DNA from: Pithys albifrons albifrons
Taxonomy: Eukaryota > Chordata > Aves > Passeriformes > Thamnophilidae
DNA length: 64,000 bases
NCBI RefSeq assembly: GCF_047495875.1
Contig: NC_092458.1
Coordinates: 5,043,939 to 5,107,938, forward strand
Direction: 5' to 3'
The notes under the pieces are model-generated. The model saw only the letters and a program-made list of their open reading frames with translations. It was not told the origin of the DNA and ran no database searches. The position numbers were made by a program, and so were the translations under genes. Below are positions 10,600 to 23,959 of this stretch, piece after piece. How positions within the stretch are numbered: position 1 is the stretch's first letter; every line of letters starts with the position of its first letter.

Positions 10600-13500
10600 C
10601 CCAGGCCATTAAGCCAATCTGCACTCTGACAAAACACCTCCAAATGGTTCCAAAGGCACCATGAAAGAGCTTTTGTAAATGATTTCAAAGATATGCACAG
10701 TACTTCAATTCTCTCCACGCTGTATTTTCATATTTACTTGGAGCTCTTCCTACATGTATTAGTTTCATACATCAGGCTTTATGATACATTTATTTGTGTA
10801 TTTGAAAAGTTAAGGTACTGAAATTAAAGTTGTAAGAAATATTAAAACTGAATTGTAAGATATTTTGGACTCTTGTTCAATGAGACATCTGGGCTCTGGG
10901 CTGTTGCCAATGATGGATGGGAGAAAAAATCCAAAGAAACAATATGGTAAAAGAGATGTGACCCACTAAAAATATTGTTCCACCTCTTTGCCAGCTTGAG
11001 AAATATACAAAACTTGAAGTGAAGCAGTGCAGGGCATACAGTATAGCAGCTCTTTTTAATCTCTGCGGTGCTTTGGGGTAAGATGGTGCAGTTATGCTTT
11101 GTAGTAAATCTGGCTCTTCAGCTCAGATCAGGCACCACTGCCTTTCAAAAATGCAAGATACCTCTGAGCAATGGAGAGAGGCAAATTCCCCAGGGTTTTG
11201 AACCCTGAATAATAAGCCCACTGTCTTTTCCCCCTTAAGGGTTCAGAATACATGAGTTAGCATTATCCACAAAATATATGTCAAACTCATCCTATTGAGA
11301 TTCAGAGTGCTTGTGAATTATGGGTTTCTTAAAGAAATATCTCAGAGGGAAATGGCAGAGCACTACTGCAACTGTCTGCAGCAAACAGAGAAACTGTCCA
11401 TGCTTCTAACTGCACGTTGAAGGCCATAGTTGCTCAGACAGAGAGCTGCATGGACCATAGGACACATTTTTTAAAAACTGATGGCTAAGCTTCAGCTTCT
11501 AAGTGCATATTTACTTTCCTAAATAGAAAAATTGATGTTTCCATAAAGGCTTTTTATTTCTCAGGAGCTGCTCCCATTGTAAGTGACTCTGCACTTGGGA
11601 AAGTTTGATGTTTTGCTTCAGTTTGTGTTTCTCAGTCCCCCTTTACTTTCAGATTTTCATCTTACAATTGACTTCATACAGGTGCAGAAAAATCAGTATT
11701 TGCACTCATTTGCAGCTTCAGAAACTATAGTTCTTACATACATTGATATTCACTCTTTTTGCATCTCATTGGACCACCTCTTTACTATCTCAGTTTCAGA
11801 AGACAAAGATATGATTCCAACTACAAGATCGTGAAGATCATACAGGAAAATGTAATTTCAGCTTCTTGGTCAAAAACTCATCTGTAATAATGTTTATTCT
11901 TTTTTCCATAATTAATATCACTACACTATGTATTAATGAACAAACAAATGTGGTGCACAATTAATTTCATCTCATTTAAGAAATTGAAATTTAAATGGAA
12001 AATAGGCAAAAAACCCCACCCAGGCAGTATCTGGCTTACTTGCTCCCTCTTTCATGCTATGGACTAGCAGCTCCATGAAGATGAAGCTGACATTAATGTA
12101 AAGATCAAATTCTATACAGGAATTTGTTACTGAACAAACTAAATACAAGAGAAGAAAAGAGCATCCTTGGAGTATTTTGGGGGAATAACTAATTGTTAAC
12201 ATCTACTTTACATTGTGTTCCTTAAAGGGCAAGACATATAGAATAATATTCCTTCAACCACATGCACTTTTGAAACTCCTGGGAGCCACTCTAGTGGAGA
12301 TTTGAGTCAGACTGGACAGTGGCATAGTGTCAGTGGGATTGTCTGTGCCATACAAGTTTTTCAGCTTCAGCCAGAAAGTTCAGTGGGAAGAATTCATATG
12401 AAAGCATGAAAATGGGGAAAATAAGCTAAGCTACTACAGAATGCTTACTATAAGCTTTTTTCTATAGCAAATGGTCCTTAAGAATATTTGCTTTACAGTA
12501 TTTCTGCTCAAGTGAGAGTTTGCCATGTTCATTTGACACAGGGTATCTCAATGCCGAGTGCACTGTTACTAGAATAAGCTCGAGGTAGGCTGGGGAAATC
12601 AAATAAAAGAAAGATGCCATTATTAAAGGTAAAGCTTTTCATTTTAGAAAAACTGAAGAACGGCACTCCTAGAAGATGCAAAGTATTTCCCTACTGATAT
12701 GGAAGATTATAATTTTTCCAATAGTTTTCATGGAAGGACAAATACTTGACATGTTGTTAAAAACAAACTAAGTAGGAGTGCATCAGGGAACAAGCATGAC
12801 CTGAGTCATCCTACATCTTCTCTGCTTCTTATTGCCTTGATGCTGTCAGAAAAATCTGTTGGGAGTAGAACACAAAAGGAGAGTGATTCACACAGAAAAC
12901 AAAAAATGCAACTATGTATGTTTGTTCATCAATCAAAATTTAAATAAATAAATATTTTTTAAAAGAAGCTTGGGATTAATTTTGAAAAGTACAGATCATC
13001 AAAAACTCAAGACCTGTTTTCTGTGCTTTTTTTGGTGTATTTTTTTGTGTATTTCAGTTGACAGCTTACATCAGTGAAACCAACAGCAAAAGACAGTGGA
13101 AGCAATTCACAGAGTTGACCCTGTTAGGAGATGCAGGTATAGTCTTAAAATGCCTCAGGGTAGAGGCATCCAATAATGCCACCCTAAAAACCCTGGAAGG
13201 GAGTTGCAGTTTTCAGAGGCAGACATAGCATGCATTACCACTGAAACATCTTTTTCTTCCACTGCTTCTGATTCATTCAGGAATCAGAAAGGCTGAATGT
13301 CCCTCATTTTTGTGATGACATAACCCTCACAAAGTAATTAAGTTTGTTACAAATGTCTTGTTCATGTGTTATGGCTATTGCTACCCTCGCAGTTTGTCTC
13401 ATCACTGTTGGTACCACTGAGCTCATAGAAGAGCTCAGAAAAAGTGTCTGGTAGAGTAGGCAAAAACACCATTATGTATCAGGTATCTCCATATTTTAGA

Positions 13501-14304
13501 AAGTCCATAGGCAAACTTAATACAAGGATTTTCTCTTTTGAATAACAAATTTCACAGCTCCGTTACATTCTTTATTACTGATACTGAATTCTGGAAACAT
13601 TCTTTTTTCAGCACTGAAAAGAAATTCCCTCCATCTCTCTTTGTCCTTGTCTTGTGCCAGTCAATAGTGATGATAATTTGTGTTTGTTATCAAAACACAT
13701 GAAAAACTGGAAACTTAAGTAACTTTCTCTAATACATTCAGAAAGCAAAAGAAAAAATGGTATTATGAATAGATAGTGTGGCTCTGAAGGCTTCTGTGCT
13801 TGACAGGGCCTAGTATGTGAATCCACTACAGACCTGAATTTTCAATTTAAGTGGAAAATATTGGGATATTGACAACAGGGAAGTTTTACACTGAACAGTC
13901 TCTTCTCAGTAGAGGAAACATCCTCATATATTCACTTAATTATGTGTCTAAAAGCTTGGGTTAGGCCAGATTTCAGAAGTTAGCTAGATAAAGTTAGCTT
14001 CAAACTACAGAAGATTCACAACTTCAGCTGCTTCTGCATCTCCTCATTGCAGGTACTTGCCCTTTCTATCTCTATAACATATGCATGAAGCTGTTTAACA
14101 AGCATTTGGTTGCTAATCTTCTGCAGTCCTTGCTGTATCTAATAACTATAGTGTGAAAGACACAGAAACATCCTTGTGAGGCTGGATATCATGAAATGTT
14201 CTGCAAAATGTTTACTTGCTTTTCCCCCCTCACTTACTTTCCAGTGAGGGACAATGACAAAAGCAGAACCCCTGGGGTGATATTTTCAGAACTGTCCAGT
14301 GTTT
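10600..14304. other. Unique sequence, no gene seen
   Basis: AT-rich, non-repetitive to the eye. The open frames (11583-11834 plus, 11972-12202 minus, 13608-13826 minus) are short, lack recognisable domains and have no splice or promoter context that I can defend. Confidence 0.55.
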
Positions 14305-14885
14305 TGATGCCAAAGGGGTTTTTGTTCTGATTTTCACATTTTGTAGATTTTAGGAACACAGTAGTTGTAGATTTTTAGAGGGTTAATATTTCTAACAGTT
14401 TAAGTTTAATGCCTTTCTATCACTATCCCTGTCCCAGAACAGGGAGCTCAAATTCCTTCAGTTAATTAATCTTGTTTAGACTCCTTTCCAAGGTAAAGAG
14501 CTGAAGGATATCAGAAGGCCTACAGAATGAAACATAAACACAGGTCAGAGTGACCCAAAAGCCAGAACTGGATGAACTCCAAGAGACCTTTGTGTGCCTG
14601 AGGAAGAAGAGCTGATGAAGACAGAGGGTCTTGATGACCCCAGACCCAATTCCAGGGGTTGGACCAGGGGTGGGACTGGGGCTGGACTGAGAAATGTGTA
14701 AAGCAATGATTGGAGGGATCTTATTATAAAAGCCATGGAAACAAGAACTGAGACACATGCATGTCATCCTGTATTCCTGTGGGCTGTAGGCCCTGTGTTA
14801 TTAAAGGACCTTTACTTTTTATCTTACCCTACACTAACGTGGCTCGAAGTCCTGTTTTTGGGGGAAAGGGTCATTCACGGCATCA
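14305..14885 (+). mobile_element. Complete solo LTR (TGATGCC family, copy A), TSD GTTT
   Basis: The 581-bp element has terminal TGATGCC and GGCATCA, a perfect 7-bp inverted repeat with TG...CA ends. Identical GTTT tetramers flank it (14301-14304 and 14886-14889); 4-bp duplications are usual for class I (ERV1-type) elements. The plus strand carries the transcription signals: TATAAAA at 14725-14731 and ATTAAA at 14800-14805, about 75 bp further on, consistent with a short R region, then a U5-like tail with CTAACGTGGCTCGAAGTCC. U3 contains two spaced TTGTAGATTTT(T)AG motifs (14341-14353, 14365-14378). It matches 32217-32796 with roughly 14 substitutions and two small indels by eye. No internal region adjoins it. 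The minus-strand frames inside (14462-14767 and 14545-14736) are artefacts of the LTR. Confidence 0.93.
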
Positions 14886-17154
14886 GTTTACAAGAGCCTT
14901 CTGTCAAGATCACTGCTTCAAAGCTTAGCTGAAACTGCCAGGAGGGCACCTGAGATCATTCATTCTGGAGCAAATATTTCACTCTTACTGCATCTGCTTT
15001 ATCCAGGTAGTGCATTTTTAATGGAGAAAAAAAAAAAAAGAAAAAGAGTATTATGCCATAGTTCTCCTTGTCCATCGGCTTTTGCTGCAAAGTGCTCCCA
15101 GAAAAATCACAGAGCATTTCAGAAAGATGAATTTTCTAAAGAGAAAAGCTGCAGATACAAGACACTAACTCAATCCATTAAACCAAAGACTAGCTGACAG
15201 TGTAATTCCTTTACTTTCAGGAGAGCTGGATCTGTGAAAGCTGCTCAATAACAAGAACAGAAAAAAAGAGAAAAAGAAAGCTCAGAAACCAATGAGCACC
15301 CTTTTTTTCTAGTCTAGTAGAGACAATTTTAAATGACAGTAAATGGGACCATCATGTTCACAAGCTTAAGATATTGTCAAACACAAACAATGAAGAGTCC
15401 AGAAATAGTAGGGTGAATGCACACCAGAAATAGGACATAGAGAGCTTGACTCTATTCATGCTTCACTAGTTTTGGATCCAGTGTTATAAGTCCTACTAAC
15501 AGACATTGATTTACTCTTGATTTATGGCAGAGCAAATGGATGTTGCATCAACCTCAAAATGGGCCTCACCACAGAAAAAGTTACTAATCTGGGACCCTGG
15601 ACTATCACACAGACAAAAGACACAGGCCTTATATTGAAGAAAGATGATGACAGGTGAAAGGTCTGGGGAGACTGCAGGAGCAGGAAGAGCTGGAGACACG
15701 TGGCTTGCTCCTGAATCAACTCACCTTTATAATGTCTCAATTTAATGCTTCCTATAATGATTATGTCAATTAATCAAGAAGAAAACTGACAAGGAATTGA
15801 ATCTGTCATAGTCAGAAACACACAGACTCTCTTTTTGCCTGCAACTTTTTAGATTGCTTTCCCTTCCTTCTGTGACCTAGTGTGCAGATTTAACAAGCCA
15901 AGTCTTTCTGGAAGCAAACACCAATTGTACCTCAAAGTCTGTCAGAGTTGGCAACAGCTGCATTTGCTAGCAGAAACACCAAGGACTTTAAGGTCCATCT
16001 GGTTTTGTTCTATCCACAGTCTCCACTGACTTGCTAAGATGAAGCACATGAAGTGATTAATTTTCAGGGGCATTAGTATTGGCTTTTTACTCCATGTTTC
16101 CTGCTGTTTCCACCAACTCAGGGAGAAAGGTTTGACCCTGCCCAGTGTATCCATCAGAGCTGCATATCTCTGAAAAGTACTGTGGTCTAAAGAAAATACA
16201 TCTCTGCAGTGATGCTGATGCATATGCTGATCATCTGTGCTACTGGTACTGACAAATCTGATTCAAAAAATGAATACTTCATAGCATGAAAAAACCCAGG
16301 GACCTTTTTAATTCTCAGGCTTCTTTACAGCTATTCTATGGCTTGACTCACTCTCACTAAGCACACACAGAGAATGGCAATGTGACTACTGTGCTAGAAG
16401 CAAGGGTAAGAGTATCCATGGGGATTTTTTAGCAGTTGCATTCAAGGGAGTAGTGTTTGAATTCACATCTGAGATTTTCCCTGGGTTTTATGTAACTCCT
16501 ACACAGTCAAACTTCAACTGAGAATAACATGACAAATCTAATCAGTGCAAATCTGTCCCAGCTGAAGAGAAGTTTTCTCCTTCAACATCTTGGGTCAGAA
16601 GATATTGAGGAGGTTTAAAAGTTTGCCACACAAAATAAATCCAAGCCATGACAATTTATTTCTTTGGAAAAAAAGGAAAACAATCAAAGCATATATCTGT
16701 TATGTAGCAAGATATTCTTCAAACAGGAAGACCATACTGTTACATGAGTAGTTGAACTGAAATAATATGAATTAGTGGCAGTGCAAGAGCACTGAAAAAC
16801 TGGCTATAGGAGAGCAATGTGGTTAATGACAAGAAACTCACTGGAGAACATAGGTATTTTCCCTATTTCAATCTGATTTTTTCAACAGAAAACTTGATTA
16901 ACTGGAGAAAAATAATGTAAAATCAAGGGAGGGTGCAAACCCTTAAAGAATTACATGTATCTACATTGGCATCTCACATTTTATAGGATTATTTTAGTGC
17001 TGTGCTTTTTTTCCCCTGTTTACATCAAATTTAAATGGCCCTTCTAAGTTGGGTGCCTCATTGCATTCACTATATTATATGATAAACCAGAGTCTAGTTA
17101 GCTAGGAATTTACAGTCCAGAAATCTCACTAAATTTCAAGAGAAAGGCATGAAT
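14886..17154. other. Unique sequence, no gene seen
   Basis: Non-repetitive apart from an A-rich run at about 15027-15046. The 93-codon minus-strand frame at 15942-16223 has no recognisable domain. Confidence 0.55.
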
Positions 17155-17366
17155 TTTAAACTAAAATAGGATAGATTCAGAATAGATATTAGGAAGATAT
17201 TTTTTATGATGAGGCACTGGAAGAGGTTTACCAGAGAAGTTGTATTTCCCCCATGGGGCTTTGAGCAACCTGGTCTGGTTGAAGATGTCCCTGCTCATTG
17301 CAGGGAGGTTGAACTAAATGTCCTTTAAAGGTCTTTTATGACCCCAAACCATTCCGTGATTCTATA
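17155..17366 (+). mobile_element. 5'-truncated CR1 LINE, 3' end only
   Basis: The sequence follows the end of avian CR1 on the plus strand. It has an 'AGGAAGATATTTTTTATGATGAGGCACTGGAAGAGG' type block that encodes the remnant of the last ORF2 residues (FF.x.R.x.x.W.R-like). Then come GGAGGTTGAACTAAATGTCCTTTAAAGGTCTTTTATGACCCC, the standard CR1 3'-UTR, and a CCATTCCGTGATTCTAT tail. It is about 210 bp long, so it was truncated at the 5' end on insertion, as is usual for CR1. It carries no intact coding capacity. Confidence 0.85.
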
Positions 17367-17826
17367 AATTTCACCCATTTCCCATGCCAGTGTCCCCAAA
17401 AAAGGAAGGGCTGAGACAGAGATGTACAGAACCAAACTCTCTTAATCCACATCTAGTGCCCTATCCAGCAGACTAACCATCAGTCCTCTCAAATTGTGAA
17501 GGATGCTCCTATGCACTATTCAAGATAATTAAATAATATGACATAATAAATGACAACTTGAAAAATTAAAGCTCCACATTTAAATGTTTTACATTCAAAA
17601 GCATTAAATTTAAAAGCTTTCTAATAACTTGTCAGCTCCAAAGATTTTGAAGTAGACTGTTAAGATGCCCAAGTGACATAAGGGCAGGACTTTTCTCTGC
17701 TTCCTAAGTTTGTCATTTGATATCTAAACACCTACATATACAGTATCTACACAACTTTCTGGATATTTCATCATGACACAGAAACATCCAAAATAACTCA
17801 TAAAATATGCTTCACAATGGAAATTT

Positions 17827-17848
17827 GGGGGGGAGGGAGGGAGGGGGG
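17827..17848 (+). other. G-quadruplex-prone G-run
   Basis: Plus strand reads as four G tracts (G7, G3, G3, G6) separated by single A residues, which fits the usual G-quadruplex pattern with one-base loops. Similar but weaker runs occur at 40223-40242 and 44695-44711. Confidence 0.7.
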
Positions 17849-18298
17849 AAAGCAGTGGAAGAACAAAAAAAAAGAGGTGGGGAGAAATAACAGAATTTTT
17901 AAATAATTTCAGTGACTAAGACATTAAAATGCCATTGTGTAGACCAAAAGAAATTTCAAACAATTTAGCCTAAAGACTAAATAAGTATCTCATCAAGTCA
18001 GGAGACTGCATCTAAATGAGAGAGCCTCTTAGGCATTTTGACCTTTGCATCTAATAATATCTACACTTACACAAGTAAGTCAAAAGCACAAACATTCCTC
18101 AACAGATCCAACTGCAAGAAGGGTGAAACCAGAAAATGAAAGAAAACATCAACTCTGGTCACTAAGATGCTTTGTCTCCATGAGGAGACAACTCCTCACT
18201 CCAGAATTCCCAGTAAGTTACATGGGAAAAGCCACACAAACATCCACAAATAGAAATACTCAGTTCAGGTCAGAGTGGCTCACTAGTTGATTACAGCT

Positions 18299-18331
18299 TT
18301 AGTTATTATTTAGTTATTATTTAGTTATTAC
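18299..18331. repeat. 11-bp tandem repeat, three copies
   Basis: TTAGTTATTAT is repeated three times head to tail; the last base of the third copy is C. It is a simple minisatellite-like expansion with no unique spacers. Confidence 0.9.
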
Positions 18332-21300
18332 TCCAAACAGTTTATTCAATGTTTTCTAAGAGAGTTTCTACAAGGGGAATCCTGTTCTTATCGCGGGTAG
18401 TTGGCATTCAGTTGATTTTATACAACATTGACAGGGATTGAGAAGCAACTTCATTTTTAGTCAGTTATCTACTCTGCTTGTTTGATTACAGTGTTCACTT
18501 CTAGCTCTGTGATAGGCAACTGCTGAAGGCAAGGAATGGAACCAAATATTTTAAGAAAGAGAAATCAGAACTGCTCCCAATATGACTGATGATTTGAATG
18601 TTTTGTCTTTTAACAAAAGATACTGTCTTATTTAAGTAGTTCTGCATCTCAGTCCTCTTAAATAACTCTAAGAAACACTTTCTTTGTGTTCTTTGCTGTT
18701 AGTCCCCAGTGCCTAGGTCTTACAAGAAGTAAAACATATAAGTCCAGAAGGCTTTGTTGTTTGTGTATAGGAATAAAACAAAATATCTGATTTTTAAGGA
18801 AAGGACAGCTGCAAAATGTGATTCTGTCACCTCAGAAAAAAAGTTATGGCTGCTGTGCACCACAAATTATAGCTGCAGAAAGGTGCCAGTGGGACCTGCA
18901 TTCACTGCATTTCAGGGCACTCAGCAAGAAGTGCAAGTCATGCTTCTACTTGACAGATTTGTCACTAGACAATCACAGAATTAAAAAACAGGAGGAATGG
19001 CTTGAACAAACTGGTTGTCAGCATCCTAACCCCTCTGTGAATTAGAGCTTATCTGGCCTGACTGGATAATGAGTTGATGCCACATCTGGACTACACAAAG
19101 AAAAATTAAAAAGGATTTCATTGATGTCAGTAGTCTTGCCTAACACTGAATAATAACTTTATTAAGGTTTAATATGTTGAAAATTTGTGGGAAAGGATGG
19201 CATGCAGTGCTCACGTGTACTGAAATACTAACCATAACCAGGGCATTGTTGTGCTCATTCCAGTGTAATTGCTGAGGAATTGTCCCATTATTTTCTGGCA
19301 ATTTGTGAACACAAAAAAAGAGCCATATGAAGTGAACTGAAAATAACATCATCAAACAGCTACAAAGGACAATAAAGAAGAAAAATGGTGTGAAAACAAG
19401 GTCAGCACTGGACAATAAACATCTAGTGTGTGGCTGAGATATGATTGCTTGCATTTAAATATTTATTCATTTTAGGAATAATTCAGTCCAATAAAATTAT
19501 AACTCTTTTGTAGTCCTTCTTATTTTAGCCATCCTTTATTCCTGTGACTATGTAAATCAAAGCTGATTATAAAGTTGATAAACAGCTTCTGGATGAGCTG
19601 AAGTTCTCTGTGGACACAGGCTTTCCTTGGGGCTTCATGGACTTAGATCATGAAGCTGAGTCCTGTAACCACTTTGAGTGGCAACTGCTCATGCTGGTGT
19701 TACACTACTCCCCTGTTCTCCCCTTGTTTACAGTGTAAAAGAGCTGTAAAACACACACTGTAAAGATTGTTATTTTGAAATTTATTTTAAAAAATACAAA
19801 CTTAAACATCCCTTTAGAAGCTCGTTCCTGCCCTGGTCTTGTAACAGCCCCTGAAACCTCTGGTGATTCTGAGAGATCACACAAGGGGTTACACTTTGTC
19901 AGCACTTTTATAAAAGTGCCATACCTCTTTCCACTTGAGTTCAAGAAAATGCTGCAGCTTTATTGTTTTACCCCAGGAACAGCAGCATTTATATCAGGTA
20001 ACAAAGGAGAAGGGAAAGTGAAGTGATGGAGAAGATTTGGGACAGGAAAGAAGTGTTATACACTCCTGTGGTTTTGACACTGTTTGAATAGCCCACTGAG
20101 GCCTGAAATAGTAGAATGATATTCATGGCTATTACATCTCTATTAATTCTTTTCCAGGCTGAAAGAGCTCATTGTTCCTCAAATGCCATCCTTTATCAAG
20201 TGTAAATTTCAGGCCTGTTTTGCAAGGGTCACAACAACATTCATCACCATTTTAAACCCAGTGGCTTTCTGGACATTTTGTGGTAGCACTCCTTGTAATG
20301 GTGGAGTCAGGCACTGCTTGTCACTGCTCTGTTGTGTAGAACTTCTGTGGCTCTTTTTGTCTTCATGGCCATGTCATAAGTGAGCAGTGTGACAGCCTCA
20401 AGCGTCTGGGAGCAGAAAGGATTTCTTTTTTTCAGGTTTTACTATGAACTTTCAGCCTTTTGGCACTGGAAAATGCTGATGCTGACAGGAATTTTGTTTC
20501 TCTGAAGAGCATTTGGTCCAAAGGCTTTTGGCAGCTCTGGCTTAAGATGCTCAGAATCTCAGTGCCATATGACATCCTAGGTGCTTTCATTCTTCCCATG
20601 CACTCAACGCACATTTGCATCTGTTACAAAGAACTAGAATGTTACAGGTCAATCTAGTTCTTGTCCTGTACAAAAGTTATTGTTAACTCTCAGTGAATCT
20701 CATTAATCATCTGCATTGATTGTATTTATCATTTGCTTTTTCTCATGCTATGAATGTACAGTATGTTGCTGTTTGTCAATTGAAAAAAAACCAAACAATG
20801 TGAAAGCAATCAAACTCTGGTCCCTTTCTTTCACCCCACTGTGGCATTAATTATCTAAACAATGACAACAACAACATATCCTATTAAAAAGTCATCATAT
20901 TCTTGTTGCAAGCAATGCATATACAGAAAAGAGGGAAGTGGAAAGTAGGTCTCCCTTGACATCAAAGAGAACTAAATATCCAATCAATGTAATGTGGCAG
21001 CTGAAAGTCAGCACATAGGCAGATCACTTGACCAGTCCTTCTGGGTGGCAGCACTGAAAGGACTTTCCCAGTAATTCAAGCAAGTGACTTTAAGGAATGA
21101 CACTCCAGTATCTCTCATCTGTGAAAAAAAGGGTAAACACTGCTGTCAGTTTCAGGGGTAAATCAACTCCTGAATGAAGATTAAGAAAGGAAGACTCTGT
21201 AAGTGAGGAAATCATGAGGAAAACTGTAACCGAAATATGAAGAAATTAAAAAAAACAAACCAACACCAAACTAATTTATTGTATGAATAAACAAAATCAA

Positions 21301-23389
21301 ATCAAAATCACAAAAAATATATAATAGGAAAGAAGAGAAACCAATCTAGGGGAAGTTTAAGGCAGCAATGAATAGACTATATGGATGGCTGTGTGTCTCT
21401 GTAGCTGTGCAGTAGTAAGGGCATCACCTCACTAATATTTGAACCTTCTAACTCCTGAATGAAATCTGAAAAACATTTGTTAGACTTGCACTGTGTCTTG
21501 GAAGCCTAGAAGAATGGAGTTTTGCTTTTTCCTAAGAATTTGTAGCCTAACATCGTAAGATTAATCTTGCTGAATTCAGCAGGTGCTTCAGGTGCCCTAA
21601 AGCAGGTCACCAACATTGAAGTGCCTGCAATGTGTTTAGTTACTGTTCCACTGGCACTCTGATTTGCTCAGCTTTTAAAAGGCCTTGTCTTGGTGTCCTT
21701 TGAACTGATGCCAAAATGTGGCAAAGTTAATGACTGTCAGTGTCATACCTATACCTACACACAGGGGCCAGAGGATGCAGCATCTATTACATAACTGAGC
21801 ACTGCCTAGGACCACAGTCAGAGCAGATGCTTAGCACGTAAAGAGCTGAACTTAATTGTTCTGAAGGATTTAAAAGTTTATCCCCTTTTTAAAACATCTG
21901 AGTTATGAAGTTTATGCCAAGTTTTTCCATCTGTTCCAATGCCCATTAATTCTGATATATATTTAACTGTGTCAAGAAGCATGTATAATCAGCATGTGAA
22001 TGTTAAGACTTGGAAACAACTCTTTTTCCAAGAAAGTAAATGAAGATACACTGGAAGCATCATTCAGATGTGTTGTTGAGAGTCACAGTTCAGTGGCAGC
22101 CTCAAAACTGCCTTTTATTCCTAAGGTATCCCAGAAATACCTCCATATATCACTGAATCCAGGATCAACCTGTCTCTTTTATTTAGCTAGATGAAAGTAT
22201 GTGTTGCCTATAAAATGCACTCTCAGCTTTCAGAATTGATAGTTAGATAAACTTTCAAGGAAGTCAGGATGTAATTCTGGCAATCTGGCACTTTAAAAAA
22301 GTATGCATTAAGATCAAAAAGAGATTAAACCAAATATTATTTTTGCTTAAAATCACGCAAGTGGAAAAGAAGCAGAAGAATTTTTAATTTTTTCCCCCCT
22401 TTCATTCTATTTTTTCATTTAGTTGCTGAGATTTTGTGTTCAATCATGGAGATGACAAATTTCCTTTTCTTCTTTCTTTTAAGATATTGTTAAAATTGCT
22501 ATTGGTTTTGTTTTGGTAAAACACAAACTTCTCTGCAAATCAGACTAATCCTCTGACTGGAGCTTGAAGAAACTTCCAGGATAATGAGGTCTGTTGGAGG
22601 AGCTGGCAACAATGGAAAACTCATACAGAGAGGTGAAAATTCTACTTGAAAGTTTTAATTAATGTGTGACTTGCAGATCTCTCTCTCTCTTCATTCTGTT
22701 TCCCCTTTCTTTTTTAAACTCAACTTTTTAAAACTTGCCTGAAGTCACTGGTTACCTGAGTGACTGGATTAGGGAGGGATGGCTGTACCACAAAGCAAAT
22801 CCATTGCTTCTATTTACTACTTTCTGTAGCAGAAAAACAGGAAGTAATGAGTCAAAAATGGACAAAAATATACATTTCTTATGTAACACATTGTTAATAT
22901 ACAGATTACAAGAACTACGGAGGGTTCTCTTGAAATGCAGGCATATATATATGGACAATATAGATTTATATTTCTTGTTACTGGTAAAGACATATCATTG
23001 TTGGACAATTCAGAAGGGTAAAAGAGGGGGAGATGACAGAAGAGGGGGCAGATGACACAGAGCATCAAGCCAGGATAATAATTCAGAAGTATTTCTGTTG
23101 TCTGAATAAACAATTACTGGAATAAAATTATTTACTGCAGACATATTGCCCTGTAGCCTCCTGAACCAAGGTCGCTACCTCATACATAAGGGCAGCCATC
23201 TCATTTCCAACTAAATATCAAATAACAGTGGGGGATCTATATTTACAAAATATTTGTTGATATAATCTAATGTGAAGAGAAAAAAACAGCCTAATACTTT
23301 GCCTAAAACCATGTCCTTCAAGAAGAAGCATTCATCCCAGCCTTTCCAAGATGGTCACGTTGTGTTTAAACATGTGGCCTCCTTCTTTT

Positions 23390-23753
23390 CTGTTGGTATC
23401 TGTTAACCCCATAGCACAATAATGGTGTAATGTAGGAGGCAGGGAAGCTGTTTAGGTAAAGAGAAGAGGACTTACAGGCACCAGTTAATATTCATCGTAT
23501 GCACAATGAAAAATCAGACAAAGCAAAGGCACTGACTAAATCACAGCTGAAAACGAGACGCTGAAGGGCACAACTGCATACTGATGACCTCCAGGCGGAC
23601 CTGGCAAATATTTGTGATGTCACAGGAGCATGAAACACTGTTTTCTTTACTGGACAGACAAGAGGATTAATTGAGCCCTTTATCCACCACAGGTGAAGAC
23701 GACTCACAAAACACAAATATTTATCTTTCTACCTGCACAAAGCCTCTGTGACT
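23390..23753. other. Non-repetitive flank of the CpG island
   Basis: Contains a TGATGTCA CRE-like site (23615-23622), an octamer-like ATGCACAAT, and TTAATTGAGC, all within 360 bp of the CpG island. It could be the distal promoter if the island starts a transcript. It does not look like repeat sequence. Confidence 0.3.
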
Positions 23754-23959
23754 CCGGGGGAAAGAAGCTGCTCGGAAGGCATTAATCCTTTTTCCCTCCC
23801 TTGTCTCTCGGCCCCTGTCCCCGGCGCTGGCAGCCGCGCTCCCAGCCGCCCGCAGCCCAGCGCCGCTGCTGACACCCGGCGGCGCCTGCTGGGAAGGTGC
23901 GTGGATCTCGAACCCATTTCCCTGCTCCAGCACTGAGCAGAGCCAAAGACACCGATCGT
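23754..23959. promoter_or_regulatory. Small CpG island, candidate promoter / first exon
   Basis: About 200 bp contain roughly 20 CpG dinucleotides, in a window where CpG is otherwise scarce. The core (about 23820-23890) is a GC-rich run with several CCGC/GCGC steps. On the plus strand GGGAAG is followed by GTGCGTGG, a good splice-donor fit (GT at 23897-23898), so a short non-coding or 5'-UTR exon could end there. Overlapping frames on both strands (23721-23966, 23729-23998, 23748-23936) are expected in CpG-rich DNA and are not proof of coding. It is not inside a recognised repeat. Direction of any transcript and its gene are unknown. Confidence 0.5.

Larger units (their letters stand above)
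17367..23389. other. Unique sequence with simple repeats, no gene seen
   Basis: No gene or transposon recognised over about 6 kb. Local features are the G-rich run at 17827-17848 and the 11-bp tandem repeat at 18299-18331 (both listed separately), and a CT microsatellite at about 22679-22692. Frames such as 19140-19454 (minus), 19775-20026 (plus) and 22735-23055 (plus) are short, and some overlap frames on the other strand. None matches a family I know. Confidence 0.5.

Noticed and set aside
18299..18331. Short direct repeats as an array of binding sites
   Set aside because: The units are perfect and contiguous 11-mers, best explained as slippage.
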